64,000 nucleotides of DNA from an uncultured Planctomycetaceae bacterium (GTDB taxonomy: Bacteria; Planctomycetota; Planctomycetia; Planctomycetales; Planctomycetaceae), in contig CALFSX010000277.1 of NCBI GenBank assembly GCA_937916515.1, positions 1 through 64,000 on the forward strand, given 5' to 3'. Each line of letters opens with the position of its first letter. The stretch's first letter is position 1. A program made the translations under genes and the position numbers. The notes beneath the pieces were generated by a model that had not been told where the DNA came from, ran no database searches, and saw only the letters and a program-made list of their open reading frames with translations. Below are positions 26,001 through 34,732 of the stretch, in pieces.

Positions 26001-26120
26001 GAACAGGAAGCTTCGATCCCCACAATTCATCCTTTGAAGATATTGGCTCTGGCGTATGGATTGATGCCGGAACTTGAGGCGAAGCTGAAACGCCGCCCAT
26101 TCGGGAATGTGATGTCATGA
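23067..26120 (+). CDS. FAD-linked oxidase / iron-sulfur fusion (GlcD-GlcF or D-lactate dehydrogenase type)
   Basis: A 1017-residue enzyme. The N-terminal half is a vanillyl-alcohol-oxidase-type FAD domain (IPRGAGTGLAGGCLG, ITTIGGMIGVDAAGS, RLIAGAEGTLGMVTEV, SGEHGDGLSRTAFI). It is followed by a two-cluster ferredoxin domain (CNGCGSCRTLEESLRMCPFF and CFNCKQCELECPSNVD) and a C-terminal CCG domain (PCHVKALG, GCSGMAGTFG, DCSSCRMQ). This is the layout of D-lactate/glycolate-type dehydrogenases feeding electrons to quinones. The substrate is not certain. The start is TTG 23067, with no strong ribosome site. The last bases overlap the MoaD-like start as ATGA, showing translational coupling. Confidence 0.9.
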   Translation: MDELRRQIVEDLTDSLDGEIRTDDVTTALYSTDASLYEIKPVAVAFPKHTADVATLATFASDNKIPLIPRGAGTGLAGGCLGAGIVVDFSRHMNQLVSIQGDTVRVQPGMTLAALNAQLKEHGQYFAPDPSNSAITTIGGMIGVDAAGSHAFRVGSTRDHIQSVQCVLIGGQVLELGREDAHDEYSIHQPVTFVQQPPIRSAGVIPPVRNENLALSALTAATRKADLIERLSAVLKESADAIKEHQPPLFRNCSGYMLRGILNSQRLDFPRLIAGAEGTLGMVTEVTLHTMPISRFRGMTVLMFGSMDAALRAMQLLLILEPSACDLLDRRLLSLGRDADIRFMDIVRSDAEAGLFMEFNGVSQEDVERRIASARILLESTDYQHVATKTAYDSADIELLWSLPGSVVSLLAGLKGSSRPLPFVEDIAVPPESISRFLTLAQKTFQKHEVTATLYAHAASGQLHLRPMLPVPQPGHCEQIEAIARDLYRHVKSVGGTISGEHGDGLSRTAFIRTQYGPLYRAFQQVKDIFDPQHLLNPDKIVSNDGQLTIRHIRNSVAVAEPDAESVQTALLPILQLNWSNQEAMDTATRCNGCGSCRTLEESLRMCPFFHQEQVEENSPRSKANLMRRMVSGEEEFEVMATDEARRVAESCFNCKQCELECPSNVDIPHLMLEARAQNVAVHGLNKTDWLLSRFHTYARFASRFTMVTNRVLRYGVFRSILKKTIGIAEQRRMPRFSNRPFMRSARVRSEHNTADPTSPTPTVVYFVDYFANYHDPDLAEAFVRILQHNGFRVHIPQKQLVSGMAMIAVGDLVAAREVAENNISELSESAREGFPIVCTEPSAALCLKKEYPLLSEHRDAGIVAQQTFDAGNFLWDLHQRGKLKVDFEQQKMKVAYHTPCHVKALGTNAGLCKLLELIPGVEVVRIEKGCSGMAGTFGLAAEHFEQSIAIGRPLIDEMKTIHVNAGVTDCSSCRMQMEQEASIPTIHPLKILALAYGLMPELEAKLKRRPFGNVMS

Positions 26121-26362
26121 AAATCAGCGTCCAGCTGTTTGCGGCTGCCAAAGAAGCCGTCGGGTATTCGCCTCTGGAAGTAAACATTGCTGACAACGCA
26201 CGCATCGCCGATTTGCGTGATGCGATTGTGAATAAGGCGACCGGATTGCTGCCGATGAGCGACAATCTGCTGTTCGCAGTGAACAATCAATACGCTGGTG
26301 ACGACTGTTTGCTTCAGCCAAACGACGAAGTTGCCTGTTTTCCGCCTGTAAGTGGCGGCTGA
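26117..26362 (+). CDS. MoaD/ThiS family sulfur-carrier protein
   Basis: An 81-residue beta-grasp protein (MKISVQLFAAAKEAVG.. NDEVACFPPVSGG) with the C-terminal Gly-Gly that is adenylated and thiocarboxylated in this family. The NDEVA.FPPVSGG ending fits the molybdopterin synthase small subunit (MoaD) better than ThiS. Its start overlaps the preceding oxidoreductase stop by one ATGA. No MoaE or other moa gene is present in the window. Confidence 0.87.
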   Translation: MKISVQLFAAAKEAVGYSPLEVNIADNARIADLRDAIVNKATGLLPMSDNLLFAVNNQYAGDDCLLQPNDEVACFPPVSGG

Positions 26363-26597
26363 GTCGACTGTGTCGGTTGACGTTGTGACATGCCAACCGT
26401 GATCATAGAGTCGTGCTGACGTGTGGATGCGTCAGGTCTTTCACGTGTGTTGCTGTACTGTCGACGCAGGTTGCGACAAATTCCGCGTGAACCTGTCGTC
26501 GCGTTTGCTGCTTACGACTGGTCAATCTTATTGGCTGCGAGGATTGCGATTCAGGTTGTTTAAGAGCTTTTACAACAGGCAAGGATTCTTTAATTTC

Positions 26598-28202
26598 ATG
26601 AGACTAAAATTTATCAATGTTTCACTCTTCATATTGGCCGCACTGATTGGCAAGACGTGCCAGGCGGCGAATACTGAAAAGCGTCCAAACATCATTTTCA
26701 TCTTTACCGACGATCATGCTCCTCACGCGATTGGAGCCTACGATGGTTGGCTGAAAGACATTAACCCGACACCCAACATCGACAAGCTGGCTGCGGACGG
26801 AATGTTGTTTCGCAACAGCTTCTGCACCAACAGCATTTGTGGTCCAAGTCGAGCCGTCATTCAGACGGGCAAGCATAGCCACCTGAATGGCTTTATGGAT
26901 AACGGTGATCGATTTGATGGTAATCAGCAAACGTTTCCCAAGCTGCTGCAAAAATCCGGCTATTCCACAGCTATGATCGGCAAATGGCATCTGGGTACGG
27001 ATCCTCAGGGCTTCGACTTCTGGAAAGTGTTGCCAGGCCAGGGAGCCTATTACAACCCAGCGTTTAAGACTCAAAAAGGCCGCGAAGTTGTTGAAGGTTA
27101 TTGCACGGACATCGTCACGGATATGGCTTTGGGCTGGCTGAAGGAAAACGCCAAAGGTGATAAGCCATTTATGTTGATGTGCCAGCACAAGGCACCTCAC
27201 CGAACATGGATGCCGGCTTTACGACATCTGACGTTGTACGACGATGTTGCCATTCCGGAGCCGGCCACGCTGTTTGACAATTACGAAGACAATGCCAGCC
27301 CGGCTCGCCACCACGAAATGGGAATCGACGGCCATCTGAATCTGGTAGCCGACTGTTTTGGTCCGGAACTTCCGGGTTGGAATCCCAACAGCAAATCGAT
27401 GGATCGTTCCGGGTTGAAAAATCTGGAAGTGATGACACCCGCTCAGCTGGCTGCCTGGAATGCTGCTTTTGAGCCCAAAAACAACGAGCTACGCAAGTTG
27501 AATCTCAGCGGCAAAGAACTGGTGCGTTGGAAATATCATCGTTACATTCGCAACTATCTTCGTTGTATCAAAGGCGTGGATGAAAGCGTTGGACAGTTGA
27601 TGGACTTCCTGAAGCAGAACAACCTGGAAGAAAATACGATTGTTATTTATTCATCAGATCAGGGTTTCTATCTTGGCGATCACGGCTGGTTTGATAAACG
27701 CTGGATGTACGAAGAATCTTTGAAGATGCCTTTGATTGTGAAGTGGCCAGGCGTTGCCAAACCGGGCAGTGTTAACACTGATCTTGTTCAAAACCTGGAC
27801 TACGCAGAAACGTTTCTGGAAGTGGCGGGCGCTGCAGTTCCTGAAGATATGCAGGGCAAATCACTGGTGCCGCTGTTAAAGGGCGAAACGCCTGCTGACT
27901 GGCGAAAATCCATCTATTACCACTACTACGAATATCCCAGCGTTCACATGGTCGCTCGCCATAACGGAATTCGCAATGAACGTTACAAGCTGATTCAGTT
28001 CTATCAGTTTGGCGAATGGGAGTTTTACGATCTTGAAAAAGACCCGGATGAGTTGCAAAACGAATACTCGAATCCGGACTATGCAGACATCGTGAAGTCG
28101 CTGAAAGTCGATCTGGAAAAGCTTCGTGTGCAGTACAACGACACGTCGGACATGCAGGTGATGTCGAAGGAGTGGCAATCGACAGTTCGTGAGAGCCATT
28201 GA
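26598..28202 (+). CDS. Sulfatase (arylsulfatase family), C-x-P-S-R type
   Basis: An exported alkaline-phosphatase-fold sulfatase of 534 residues. The signal peptide ends near CQAAN, and the metal site starts FIFTDDHAPHAIG. The formylglycine motif is ICGPSRAVIQTGK with Cys81, and further site motifs are MIGKWHLG and YSSDQGFYLGDHGWFDKRWMYEESLKMP. The frame is open from 26421, but ATG 26598 begins the signal peptide. It would remove sulfate esters from polysaccharides or related compounds in the periplasm. Its maturation requires a formylglycine-generating enzyme, not in the window. The substrate is not determinable. Confidence 0.93.
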   Translation: MRLKFINVSLFILAALIGKTCQAANTEKRPNIIFIFTDDHAPHAIGAYDGWLKDINPTPNIDKLAADGMLFRNSFCTNSICGPSRAVIQTGKHSHLNGFMDNGDRFDGNQQTFPKLLQKSGYSTAMIGKWHLGTDPQGFDFWKVLPGQGAYYNPAFKTQKGREVVEGYCTDIVTDMALGWLKENAKGDKPFMLMCQHKAPHRTWMPALRHLTLYDDVAIPEPATLFDNYEDNASPARHHEMGIDGHLNLVADCFGPELPGWNPNSKSMDRSGLKNLEVMTPAQLAAWNAAFEPKNNELRKLNLSGKELVRWKYHRYIRNYLRCIKGVDESVGQLMDFLKQNNLEENTIVIYSSDQGFYLGDHGWFDKRWMYEESLKMPLIVKWPGVAKPGSVNTDLVQNLDYAETFLEVAGAAVPEDMQGKSLVPLLKGETPADWRKSIYYHYYEYPSVHMVARHNGIRNERYKLIQFYQFGEWEFYDLEKDPDELQNEYSNPDYADIVKSLKVDLEKLRVQYNDTSDMQVMSKEWQSTVRESH

Positions 28203-28306
28203 TTTTCATTGCTGTTGAACTGGAAGCATGGTGCGGCGAACAAGGATGTTCGTCGCACTTTTTGTTTGAATCTTTTGTAACTGTTTGGCAAGCGGAAACT
28301 GAGTCT

Positions 28307-29923
28307 ATGAGCTACGACTGCATCATCATTGGCGGTGGACACAACGGGCTTGTCTGTTCGTCGTATCTGGCAAAAGCCGGTTGGAAGGTGCTTGTTCTGG
28401 AGCGCCGCCCCATGGTCGGCGGCGCTTGTGTGACGGAAGAATTGTGGCCAGGCTTCAAGGTGTCTACGGCTGCATATGTGGTGAGTTTACTGCTGCCTGA
28501 AATTGAACGGGACATGCAGTTGCAGAAGTACGGGTATGAAGTACTGCGACGCGTTCCGTCTTCGTTCACACCATTTGAAGACGGACGCTCGTTGATTCTT
28601 GGCCCGGATGCGGAACAGAATCGGCGTGAAATCAGCAAGTTCTCAATCAATGACGCAGAAGCATGGCCAAAGTATGAAGGGTTGTTGACGGCAGTTGCCG
28701 AGAAGCTGGAACCAATTCTAAGTGCGACGGCACCCGATCTGTTACCGCTGCCGAAGACGTGGCGTCGTCGTTCTTTGGGAAAGAAAATTCGCGATGCTCG
28801 AACGGCTCATAGCCTGTACAAGGCATTTGAATCATTGGGCGAAACCATGCCCGAAGCAATTGAATTATTAACGGGAGCGGCTCGCCCAATTCTTGACCGC
28901 TGGTTTGAATCGCCCGAACTGAAAGGCACACTGGCGACAGATGCCGTCATTGGAAATTTTCAATCCGTGGCAGCTCCCGGAACCGCGTATGTGTTGCTGC
29001 ACCATGTCATGGGATCGTCCGGGGGAGCTCGCGGCGTTTGGGGCTATGTAAAAAGTGGCATGGGTGCGTTGTCGGAAGCGATGGCGTCGTCAGCGCGTGA
29101 GGCTGGCGTTGAGATTCGCACAAATTCATCGGTGGCGGAAATTCTTGTCAGTGCTGGCAAAGTGCGGGGTGTGCGTTTGGATAATGGTGAAGAACTGGCG
29201 GCCGGTTGTGTTGCATCGAACGTCGATGCCAACCTGACCTTTCGAAAGATGCTGGACGAAAGTCATCTTCCGGATCACTTTGTAAAGGCCGTTGATCGCA
29301 TCGATTACAGCAGTGCCACCATGAAGATAAATCTGGCGCTGAAAGAACTTCCAGACTTTACGTGTATGCCGGGTAAGGACGTTGGTCCTCAGCATTGTGG
29401 CACCATTCATATCAACGCCGGAATTCAGGATATCGAAAATGCCTGGTTTGATGCTCAACAAGGTATTCCTTCGCGAAAGCCAATTGTTGAAATGACGATT
29501 CCAACATCAGTGGATCGGTCGATTGCACCGGACGGCCATCATGTGGCTTCTTTGTTCGTGCAATACGCGCCTTATCAGTTAGCAAACGGACAATGGGACG
29601 AAGCTACAAAGAACGCATTCGCCGACCAGTGCCTGAACGAAATCGCCAGGTATGCACCCAACATTCGCGACGCCGTTTTGCATCGGCAGATTCTGTCGCC
29701 CGTTGATCTGGAATCTGTGTATGGGCTGACAGGTGGCAACATCTTTCAGGGGGCGATGCCGTTGCATCAGCTGTTCAGTATGCGTCCCGTGCCAGGCTGG
29801 GCCGACTATCGAACTCCGGTTGATCGCCTGTACCTGTGCGGCAGTGCGGCTCATCCGGGCGGAGGCGTCATGGGTGCCTGCGGTCGGAATGCCGCCATGG
29901 AAATGTTGCGAGACGGGCGATAG
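28307..29923 (+). CDS. Phytoene-dehydrogenase-like FAD oxidoreductase (PYROXD2 family)
   Basis: A 538-residue protein of COG1233. The N-terminal dinucleotide-binding motif is IIIGGGHNGLVCSSYLAKAG. It is followed by VLERRPMVGGACVTEE, and the C-terminal FAD contact is CGSAAHPGGGVMGACGRNAA. The reaction is unknown; the family includes carotenoid desaturases and mammalian PYROXD2. ATG 28307 is chosen over the open upstream frame at 28199 because it directly begins the Rossmann strand (MSYDCIIIGGG). It lies 104 bp after the sulfatase and may share a transcript with it. Confidence 0.92.
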   Translation: MSYDCIIIGGGHNGLVCSSYLAKAGWKVLVLERRPMVGGACVTEELWPGFKVSTAAYVVSLLLPEIERDMQLQKYGYEVLRRVPSSFTPFEDGRSLILGPDAEQNRREISKFSINDAEAWPKYEGLLTAVAEKLEPILSATAPDLLPLPKTWRRRSLGKKIRDARTAHSLYKAFESLGETMPEAIELLTGAARPILDRWFESPELKGTLATDAVIGNFQSVAAPGTAYVLLHHVMGSSGGARGVWGYVKSGMGALSEAMASSAREAGVEIRTNSSVAEILVSAGKVRGVRLDNGEELAAGCVASNVDANLTFRKMLDESHLPDHFVKAVDRIDYSSATMKINLALKELPDFTCMPGKDVGPQHCGTIHINAGIQDIENAWFDAQQGIPSRKPIVEMTIPTSVDRSIAPDGHHVASLFVQYAPYQLANGQWDEATKNAFADQCLNEIARYAPNIRDAVLHRQILSPVDLESVYGLTGGNIFQGAMPLHQLFSMRPVPGWADYRTPVDRLYLCGSAAHPGGGVMGACGRNAAMEMLRDGR

Positions 29924-29995
29924 ATTTGTGGCGTTAAATTAATCTGCGCGTCACAGGGCACGAACACGGGCCCAAGCATTGTCTGTGCATGCATC

Positions 29996-30676
29996 TTAGT
30001 TCGGGCTGGAGATCTGCTTCAGGTAGTAAGCAAGATCTTTTTGCAGCTGCAGCAGGTTTTGCCAATTCACCCACGGAACTTCCACGAAAGCGTCAGGAGT
30101 CGGTTCTTCACCTTCGGCGGCTTCAAAAGCGACGTCTCTAAGTCGTTCGTGAATGTAGGCCAGAACATCGCTGGCGCGTGCTCGCTGGCTGGGTTCCAGA
30201 TTCGTTGGCAAAGGCGGCGCGCCTGCGGGGAATAGTGGTATTTGCAGGTTTTCCGGAGTCACATCCGCAGACACCTGAAGATCTTTCGAAGATCCTCCCA
30301 TCGCGTAATGGTCTGAAAGATATTTCAGAGGATTCAGCGAGGCGACTTCGATACCGATTGCTTTAGCATATCCGGCAATCTGTTCGTCGCTGCCGTAAAG
30401 CAGTGTGCAGCGACCAATTTGAATATGGTCGCCCGGCTGAAGCACTCGCAACTGCACGGGATGTCCGTTGACGCGGCTGCCATTTGTGCTGTTGAGATCT
30501 GTCAGAATGATCTGTCCGCGATCTTCCTGCAGCTTGGCATGAACGCGGCTTACTCGTTCATCGTTTAACTGGATAACATTGTCTTCTTCTCTGCCGATTG
30601 TAACGGGAGTGGAAAGCTGGTCGTAAATACGACCTCGCTCCAGCCCTTCAAGAACTGACAGGGTCAACAATGTCAT
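29996..30676 (-). CDS. FHA domain protein
   Basis: A 226-residue protein. The N-terminal forkhead-associated domain (residues ~15-95) has the conserved GREEDN, SRVHAKL and LNSTNGSRVNG, which bind phosphothreonine peptides. The C-terminal 120 residues are unrecognised. It follows the alpha/beta hydrolase on the same strand with a 48-bp gap and is probably co-transcribed. It suggests a link to a Ser/Thr kinase elsewhere in the genome. Confidence 0.92.
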   Translation of the reverse strand: MTLLTLSVLEGLERGRIYDQLSTPVTIGREEDNVIQLNDERVSRVHAKLQEDRGQIILTDLNSTNGSRVNGHPVQLRVLQPGDHIQIGRCTLLYGSDEQIAGYAKAIGIEVASLNPLKYLSDHYAMGGSSKDLQVSADVTPENLQIPLFPAGAPPLPTNLEPSQRARASDVLAYIHERLRDVAFEAAEGEEPTPDAFVEVPWVNWQNLLQLQKDLAYYLKQISSPN

Positions 30677-30724
30677 CGAAGTGATCCGATTTCTAATTCG
30701 TTTGTTTGGCTCATGGCCATAAGT

Positions 30725-31669
30725 CTATTGATAGAGCGGGCTTGTACGTGACTTCCACGGATCTTCGCGCTGCTTAACGTATGCATCAAAGAAGTCTGCA
30801 ATGTTTTGTTCCATTGTTGTTTTGGCCTTGTCCAGCAGAAAGCCCTCAGCCGTGTATTTTTTGTCGCCAGCTTCACCAACGATTTTGCGAGCGGCGTCGG
30901 TTGTGTTTTTGAGTTCCAGGAACTTGAACACTGACTGCGCAGATTTTTCTTCGCTGCGGTCTGATGAGTTGTAGTACACATTGACGGCGATCCCCTTGGA
31001 CGGATCAGCGATGCCTCGCGTAATCGCTGTTGTATTGATTCCTCGAACAGGCGACCTTGGGCTGAGCATCATGATTGCTCGCACATCCTGTCCTTTGGGC
31101 GTTCTGGCTGCCAACGTGGGAGCGTCCGGCCACGGCTTCTTCAGCCAATCGCTGAGTGTGAAGGCCGATGCGACCATGCAGCTGGAACCAGCAGCGGCAA
31201 TCCCAAGTTTTCGGATGTTAAGCTTTTCGTTCTGATGTTCTTTCAGAAGAAAGTCTTTGACAGCTTCAAGGTCCTGAGTCGCCATCAGAGCGTAGTCGTT
31301 AGTGCCCAGCTTTGTGTATTTTTCACGCTCCGATTCTTCAACGTCAGGAACGCTTTCGCCATGTTTTCTAAGGTCGACTGTAACCACCGCAAAGTCTTTT
31401 TTCTGCAGCACTTTTGCCATGCTTTCCCAGACCTTGCGAGTTCGGCTGGCAGAATCTTCAATTCCTTCGGCGCTGGGAATCAGGATGACTACGGGGGCTT
31501 CTTTCCCCTTGCTGGATGGGAAGTACGTTATGTGTATGGGCCATCCATCTGCTGCGCTAAGCGTATGATCAACGGCTGAAGCATTTGCCTGAGCACGCGC
31601 GTCGGCTGTCAGGAAGGAAAGCCCGAAACATACGGTGAAGATCGCGAGAAATTTTGCAGGTAGTTTCAT
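30725..31669 (-). CDS. Secreted alpha/beta hydrolase-like protein
   Basis: A 314-residue exported protein. The signal peptide (MKLPAKFLAIFTVCFGLSFL.. cleavage near ADARA) is followed by a hydrolase fold of the dienelactone-hydrolase/BAAT type (PVVILIPSAEGI, FAVVTVDLRKHGES). The nucleophile elbow is unusual: LGIAAAGSSCMVAS lacks the standard G-x-S-x-G. A catalytic role is therefore uncertain. The frame extends upstream to 31687, but ATG 31669 begins the signal peptide. It leads the pair with the FHA gene. Confidence 0.78.
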   Translation of the reverse strand: MKLPAKFLAIFTVCFGLSFLTADARAQANASAVDHTLSAADGWPIHITYFPSSKGKEAPVVILIPSAEGIEDSASRTRKVWESMAKVLQKKDFAVVTVDLRKHGESVPDVEESEREKYTKLGTNDYALMATQDLEAVKDFLLKEHQNEKLNIRKLGIAAAGSSCMVASAFTLSDWLKKPWPDAPTLAARTPKGQDVRAIMMLSPRSPVRGINTTAITRGIADPSKGIAVNVYYNSSDRSEEKSAQSVFKFLELKNTTDAARKIVGEAGDKKYTAEGFLLDKAKTTMEQNIADFFDAYVKQREDPWKSRTSPLYQ

Positions 31670-32094
31670 ACTGACATCCTCATCCATCTAGATCTCATCT
31701 GCCATTCAACGTTGTTGTTATGGCGGCACGTCGAATACACGCCAAAAAGGGGGATTTAGCGCAAGTCTAGTCTACGTCTCGTTATAAGAGCGGTCAAATC
31801 ATCCAGAATGCGAACCGTAACGCTTCCGGCAGCCTTGAAAGCAAAAACAGGCGATTCTGGAATAGGAAATATGAACTTTATGGCGTTCTGATTGAAAAAC
31901 GTGAGGGGAAACCCGCCTTTCTGCTGCAGTGTTGTTGCGGCGATGAGGCGTGTTTGCAGAATCGTTTTACTTGATACAGAAGTAAGTTTGGCCGACCTGT
32001 TTCGATTGGCCAAAGCCGGGTATGCCAGCATTTATGGCTGGCGATCCATTCAGGATACAGGTGTACCCTGCTCTCTCCGATTTCGTCGCATTGT
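31670..32094. other. Intergenic region between hydrolase and sulfatase
   Basis: About 420 bases with only overlapping short frames that look like noise. The minus-strand promoter for the hydrolase/FHA pair should lie close to 31700. I see no hairpin of note. Confidence 0.5.
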
Positions 32095-33579
32095 TCAGTC
32101 TGCTGTGGGAAGAAATTTCAGCAGGCTGGCAACCGTTTCCGGACGCGATTCGGCGATGTTTTCAACTGGATCCGGGCTGGTGCGAATATCGTAGAGTTCA
32201 ATATGGCTTGCCTGTTCACGCTTGTTCGGATCACGTTTGTTTGGGTTAACAATCAGGCGATAACTTTGATCGCGGATGCTAACCGATTTCTGCCAATAGC
32301 TGATTGCTACGGGTTTGACGGATTCGGCTTCGCCGGTTAACAAAGGCTTCAGGCTGATTCCGTCCAGTGGCTTGCTTGTTCTGGTGAAACCTGGCTGGCA
32401 TAGATCAATCAAAGTTGGGTAAATGTCGATCGATTCCACCAGCGCCTGGCATGGTGTTCCAGGTTGCGAAACTCCCGGGGCACGGATAATCAGCGTGCTT
32501 TTGTTGGCCCGTTCAAACGGACTGTGCTTGCCCCAGATGGCGGTGTCTCCAAGGTGCCACCCGTGATCTCCCCAGACCACGACGATGGTGTTTTTGTCCA
32601 ATCCGCTTTCTTTTAGTTCCGAAAGTACTCGACCAACCTGGCGATCCACGTAACGCACGCACGCCAGATATGCTCGCCGAGCCTGCAAAGAATCCGCTTC
32701 GCTAAGCGGCCAGGTTTTCTTCATGCCGGAAGCGTATTTATAGAACTCACCGCTTTTGTGCCAGTGAGGCGAATCTGATTTTTCGGGCGCTGCAATTGGC
32801 GGAATGGCCTTTTGTCGAAATGCGTCCCAGTCTTGTTTGGGTGCCACAAAGGGCAAGTGTGGCTTGAAGAATCCCAGCCCCATAAAGAACGGTTTGTCGG
32901 ATTGCCTCAGCACTTTCAGTTGCTTAATCGCAGCGGTAGCCATCATACCGTCGGGCAGGTCGTCGTCATTTTCGACGGTGAATTCCATCAGGTCCTTATT
33001 GTTATTTCCGTCTTCTCGATGGCGTCCATTTGCATACGCGAAAAAGATTCCCCAGCCGCGCTTCCAGTCGCCAAACGGTGTGAGTTTGTCGTCCCATGCA
33101 TGAGGCATTTCATCGCGACCGTCGCCCTTGCCGTTGTATTCGTAGACGCGACCGTCTGCGGTGTGTGAGATCTTTCCAATAAGCGTTGTGTGATAGCCGC
33201 TGCGTCGGAACAGTTCCGGCATCGACTGAGCGCCCGGTTGTTGTTTCACATTCAATGCCGTTTTGCCGGAATACATGGCGCCGTTGCCGAGTGCTCCTGA
33301 AGTGGCTGGGCTTTGGCCGGTCAGCATGGCGTATCGAGAAGCTCCGCAGGTCGCGACCTGAACGAAGTGATTTGTGAACAAAGTTCCTTCGCTGGCCAAT
33401 TGGTCCAGGTGAGGGCTTTCCACATATGATAGTCCATAGCATCCAAGCTCTGTCCGGAGATCGTCGATCGCGATAAACAGCACGTTGGGAGATTCCGCCG
33501 CCGATAGAGTTCCGGCAAGACCGATAATCGCGAACGCCGGAATCCATTTTCTAAAAATGCTGCGTACGTATGCCGTCAT
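32095..33579 (-). CDS. Sulfatase (iduronate-2-sulfatase-like), C-x-A-S-R type
   Basis: An exported sulfatase of 494 residues. The signal peptide ends near LSAAE. The metal site is FIAIDDLRTELGCYG, and the formylglycine motif is ATCGASRYAMLTG with Cys78, where Ala replaces the usual Pro. Other site motifs are HTTLIGKISH, FFKPHLPF, and VWGDHGWHLGDTAIWGKHSPFE. The CYG and KISH pattern matches the iduronate-2-sulfatase group. It stands alone on the minus strand and would act on sulfated glycans. Confidence 0.92.
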   Translation of the reverse strand: MTAYVRSIFRKWIPAFAIIGLAGTLSAAESPNVLFIAIDDLRTELGCYGLSYVESPHLDQLASEGTLFTNHFVQVATCGASRYAMLTGQSPATSGALGNGAMYSGKTALNVKQQPGAQSMPELFRRSGYHTTLIGKISHTADGRVYEYNGKGDGRDEMPHAWDDKLTPFGDWKRGWGIFFAYANGRHREDGNNNKDLMEFTVENDDDLPDGMMATAAIKQLKVLRQSDKPFFMGLGFFKPHLPFVAPKQDWDAFRQKAIPPIAAPEKSDSPHWHKSGEFYKYASGMKKTWPLSEADSLQARRAYLACVRYVDRQVGRVLSELKESGLDKNTIVVVWGDHGWHLGDTAIWGKHSPFERANKSTLIIRAPGVSQPGTPCQALVESIDIYPTLIDLCQPGFTRTSKPLDGISLKPLLTGEAESVKPVAISYWQKSVSIRDQSYRLIVNPNKRDPNKREQASHIELYDIRTSPDPVENIAESRPETVASLLKFLPTAD

Positions 33580-33893
33580 GAAAGTTTCTTTCTGGTCAGA
33601 AAACAGCGATGATTAAGCGGCAAACTAGAATTGGAATCAACGTAGAACCGCGTTTGGTGAGCGTCATTTTGAACAGGCGTGGACCGGAATACAACGCAAG
33701 TGTTCCAGCTTGCGAAACAGCTCGTTTATTCTGGCGATATTAAGTGCGGTGGGCGTACCGGAAATTGACGGCAACACAATCTGAGCGGTGGGTATCCGAA
33801 ACCAATTGGGTGGCGGCTAAGAAAAGTGTCAAAGCTGTCAGGAACACTTGAGTGAGTTTGAACACGGTTGCTGCAGGAAAGATTTTAACCATA
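33580..33893. other. Divergent intergenic region
   Basis: It separates the sulfatase (minus) from the NUDIX gene (plus). It holds a short inverted pair CGCAAG..CTTGCG near 33694 and otherwise nothing I can support. Short open frames on both strands are considered noise. Confidence 0.45.
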
Positions 33894-34475
33894 ATGAAGT
33901 CCGTCCCAATCGAAAATTCGTGGAGCTTCTGTCCACGCTGCGGCACCAGGTCTGAAGTTGCATCCGGCAATCCATTTGCCTGCAGTGAGTGCAGGTATAC
34001 TCACTATTTCAGTCCATGTACGGCAGTCGGAGCGTTGATTGTTGATGCGTCAAATCAAATGCTGTTTATTGTTCGTGGCAAAGATCCCGGCAAGGGAAAA
34101 CTGGGACTGCCGGGCGGATTTGTTGACTCGAAAGAAACCGCCGAAACCGCTTTGATTCGTGAGATCAAAGAAGAGCTTAATTTGGATGTTTCAGGCTTTG
34201 AATATCTGGCGTCGTTTCCCAATGAATATGCGTATGGTGGCGTGATTATTCCTGTGACGGATCTGTTCTTTGTTACTCGAGTTGCAAGTCTGGAAAACAT
34301 TGTGATTCAGGAAGTGGAAGTTCACGACTGGAAGTTTCTGAATGTGCAGGATGTCCTCGCGGATATGCTGGCCTTCAGAACTCACGAACAGGCAATCGAG
34401 GCATTTCGGTCGGCGAATTCGGAGCACGGCGACGCGACGTTTGGAGTAGGCGTTGGCAGCCGCAGGTTCAAATGA
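33894..34475 (+). CDS. NUDIX hydrolase with N-terminal zinc ribbon
   Basis: A 193-residue cytosolic pyrophosphohydrolase. The N-terminal zinc ribbon has CPRCG and CSECRY, then the NUDIX box GGFVDSKETAETALIREIKE followed by ELNL; the usual Gly near the box end is Asn here. The zinc ribbon plus NUDIX layout resembles NADH pyrophosphatase (NudC), but the protein is shorter and the NudC SQPWPFPxS signature is not seen. It may hydrolyse a nucleotide-sugar or dinucleotide. ATG 33894 is chosen over the open frame at 33852. Confidence 0.87.
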   Translation: MKSVPIENSWSFCPRCGTRSEVASGNPFACSECRYTHYFSPCTAVGALIVDASNQMLFIVRGKDPGKGKLGLPGGFVDSKETAETALIREIKEELNLDVSGFEYLASFPNEYAYGGVIIPVTDLFFVTRVASLENIVIQEVEVHDWKFLNVQDVLADMLAFRTHEQAIEAFRSANSEHGDATFGVGVGSRRFK

Positions 34476-34665
34476 CTTGCTGAGGCTGCTTATGGGCTTT
34501 TGGTAGTGATCGAGCTGACCTGGTGCTCTTTTATATCTTCATTTTGGGTTAGCCGGAGTCGCCAGACTTCGAAGTTCGACTGTAAGTGGCGTGAACTCTG
34601 CCGAGTCCAGTTACAGCAACCGCCCCGAATTTTTAACGGTGACAAAGCACGAGTTGAGTTCGGTC

Positions 34666-34703
34666 CAAAAAAAATGGCTGGCTTCCGTGAAGAAGCCAGC
34701 CAT
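34666..34703 (-). terminator. Rho-independent terminator of rpsA
   Basis: On the minus strand: ATGGCTGGCTT, an eight-base loop, and AAGCCAGCCAT, followed by eight T residues (the A-run 34667-34674 on the plus strand). It lies 30 bp past the rpsA stop. Confidence 0.9.
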
Positions 34704-34732
34704 TGAATTAACTTGCGAAACGACCGTTGAGA

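Noticed and set aside
31756-32031. Open frame between hydrolase and sulfatase
   Set aside because: No ribosome site and no family pattern; likely noise.
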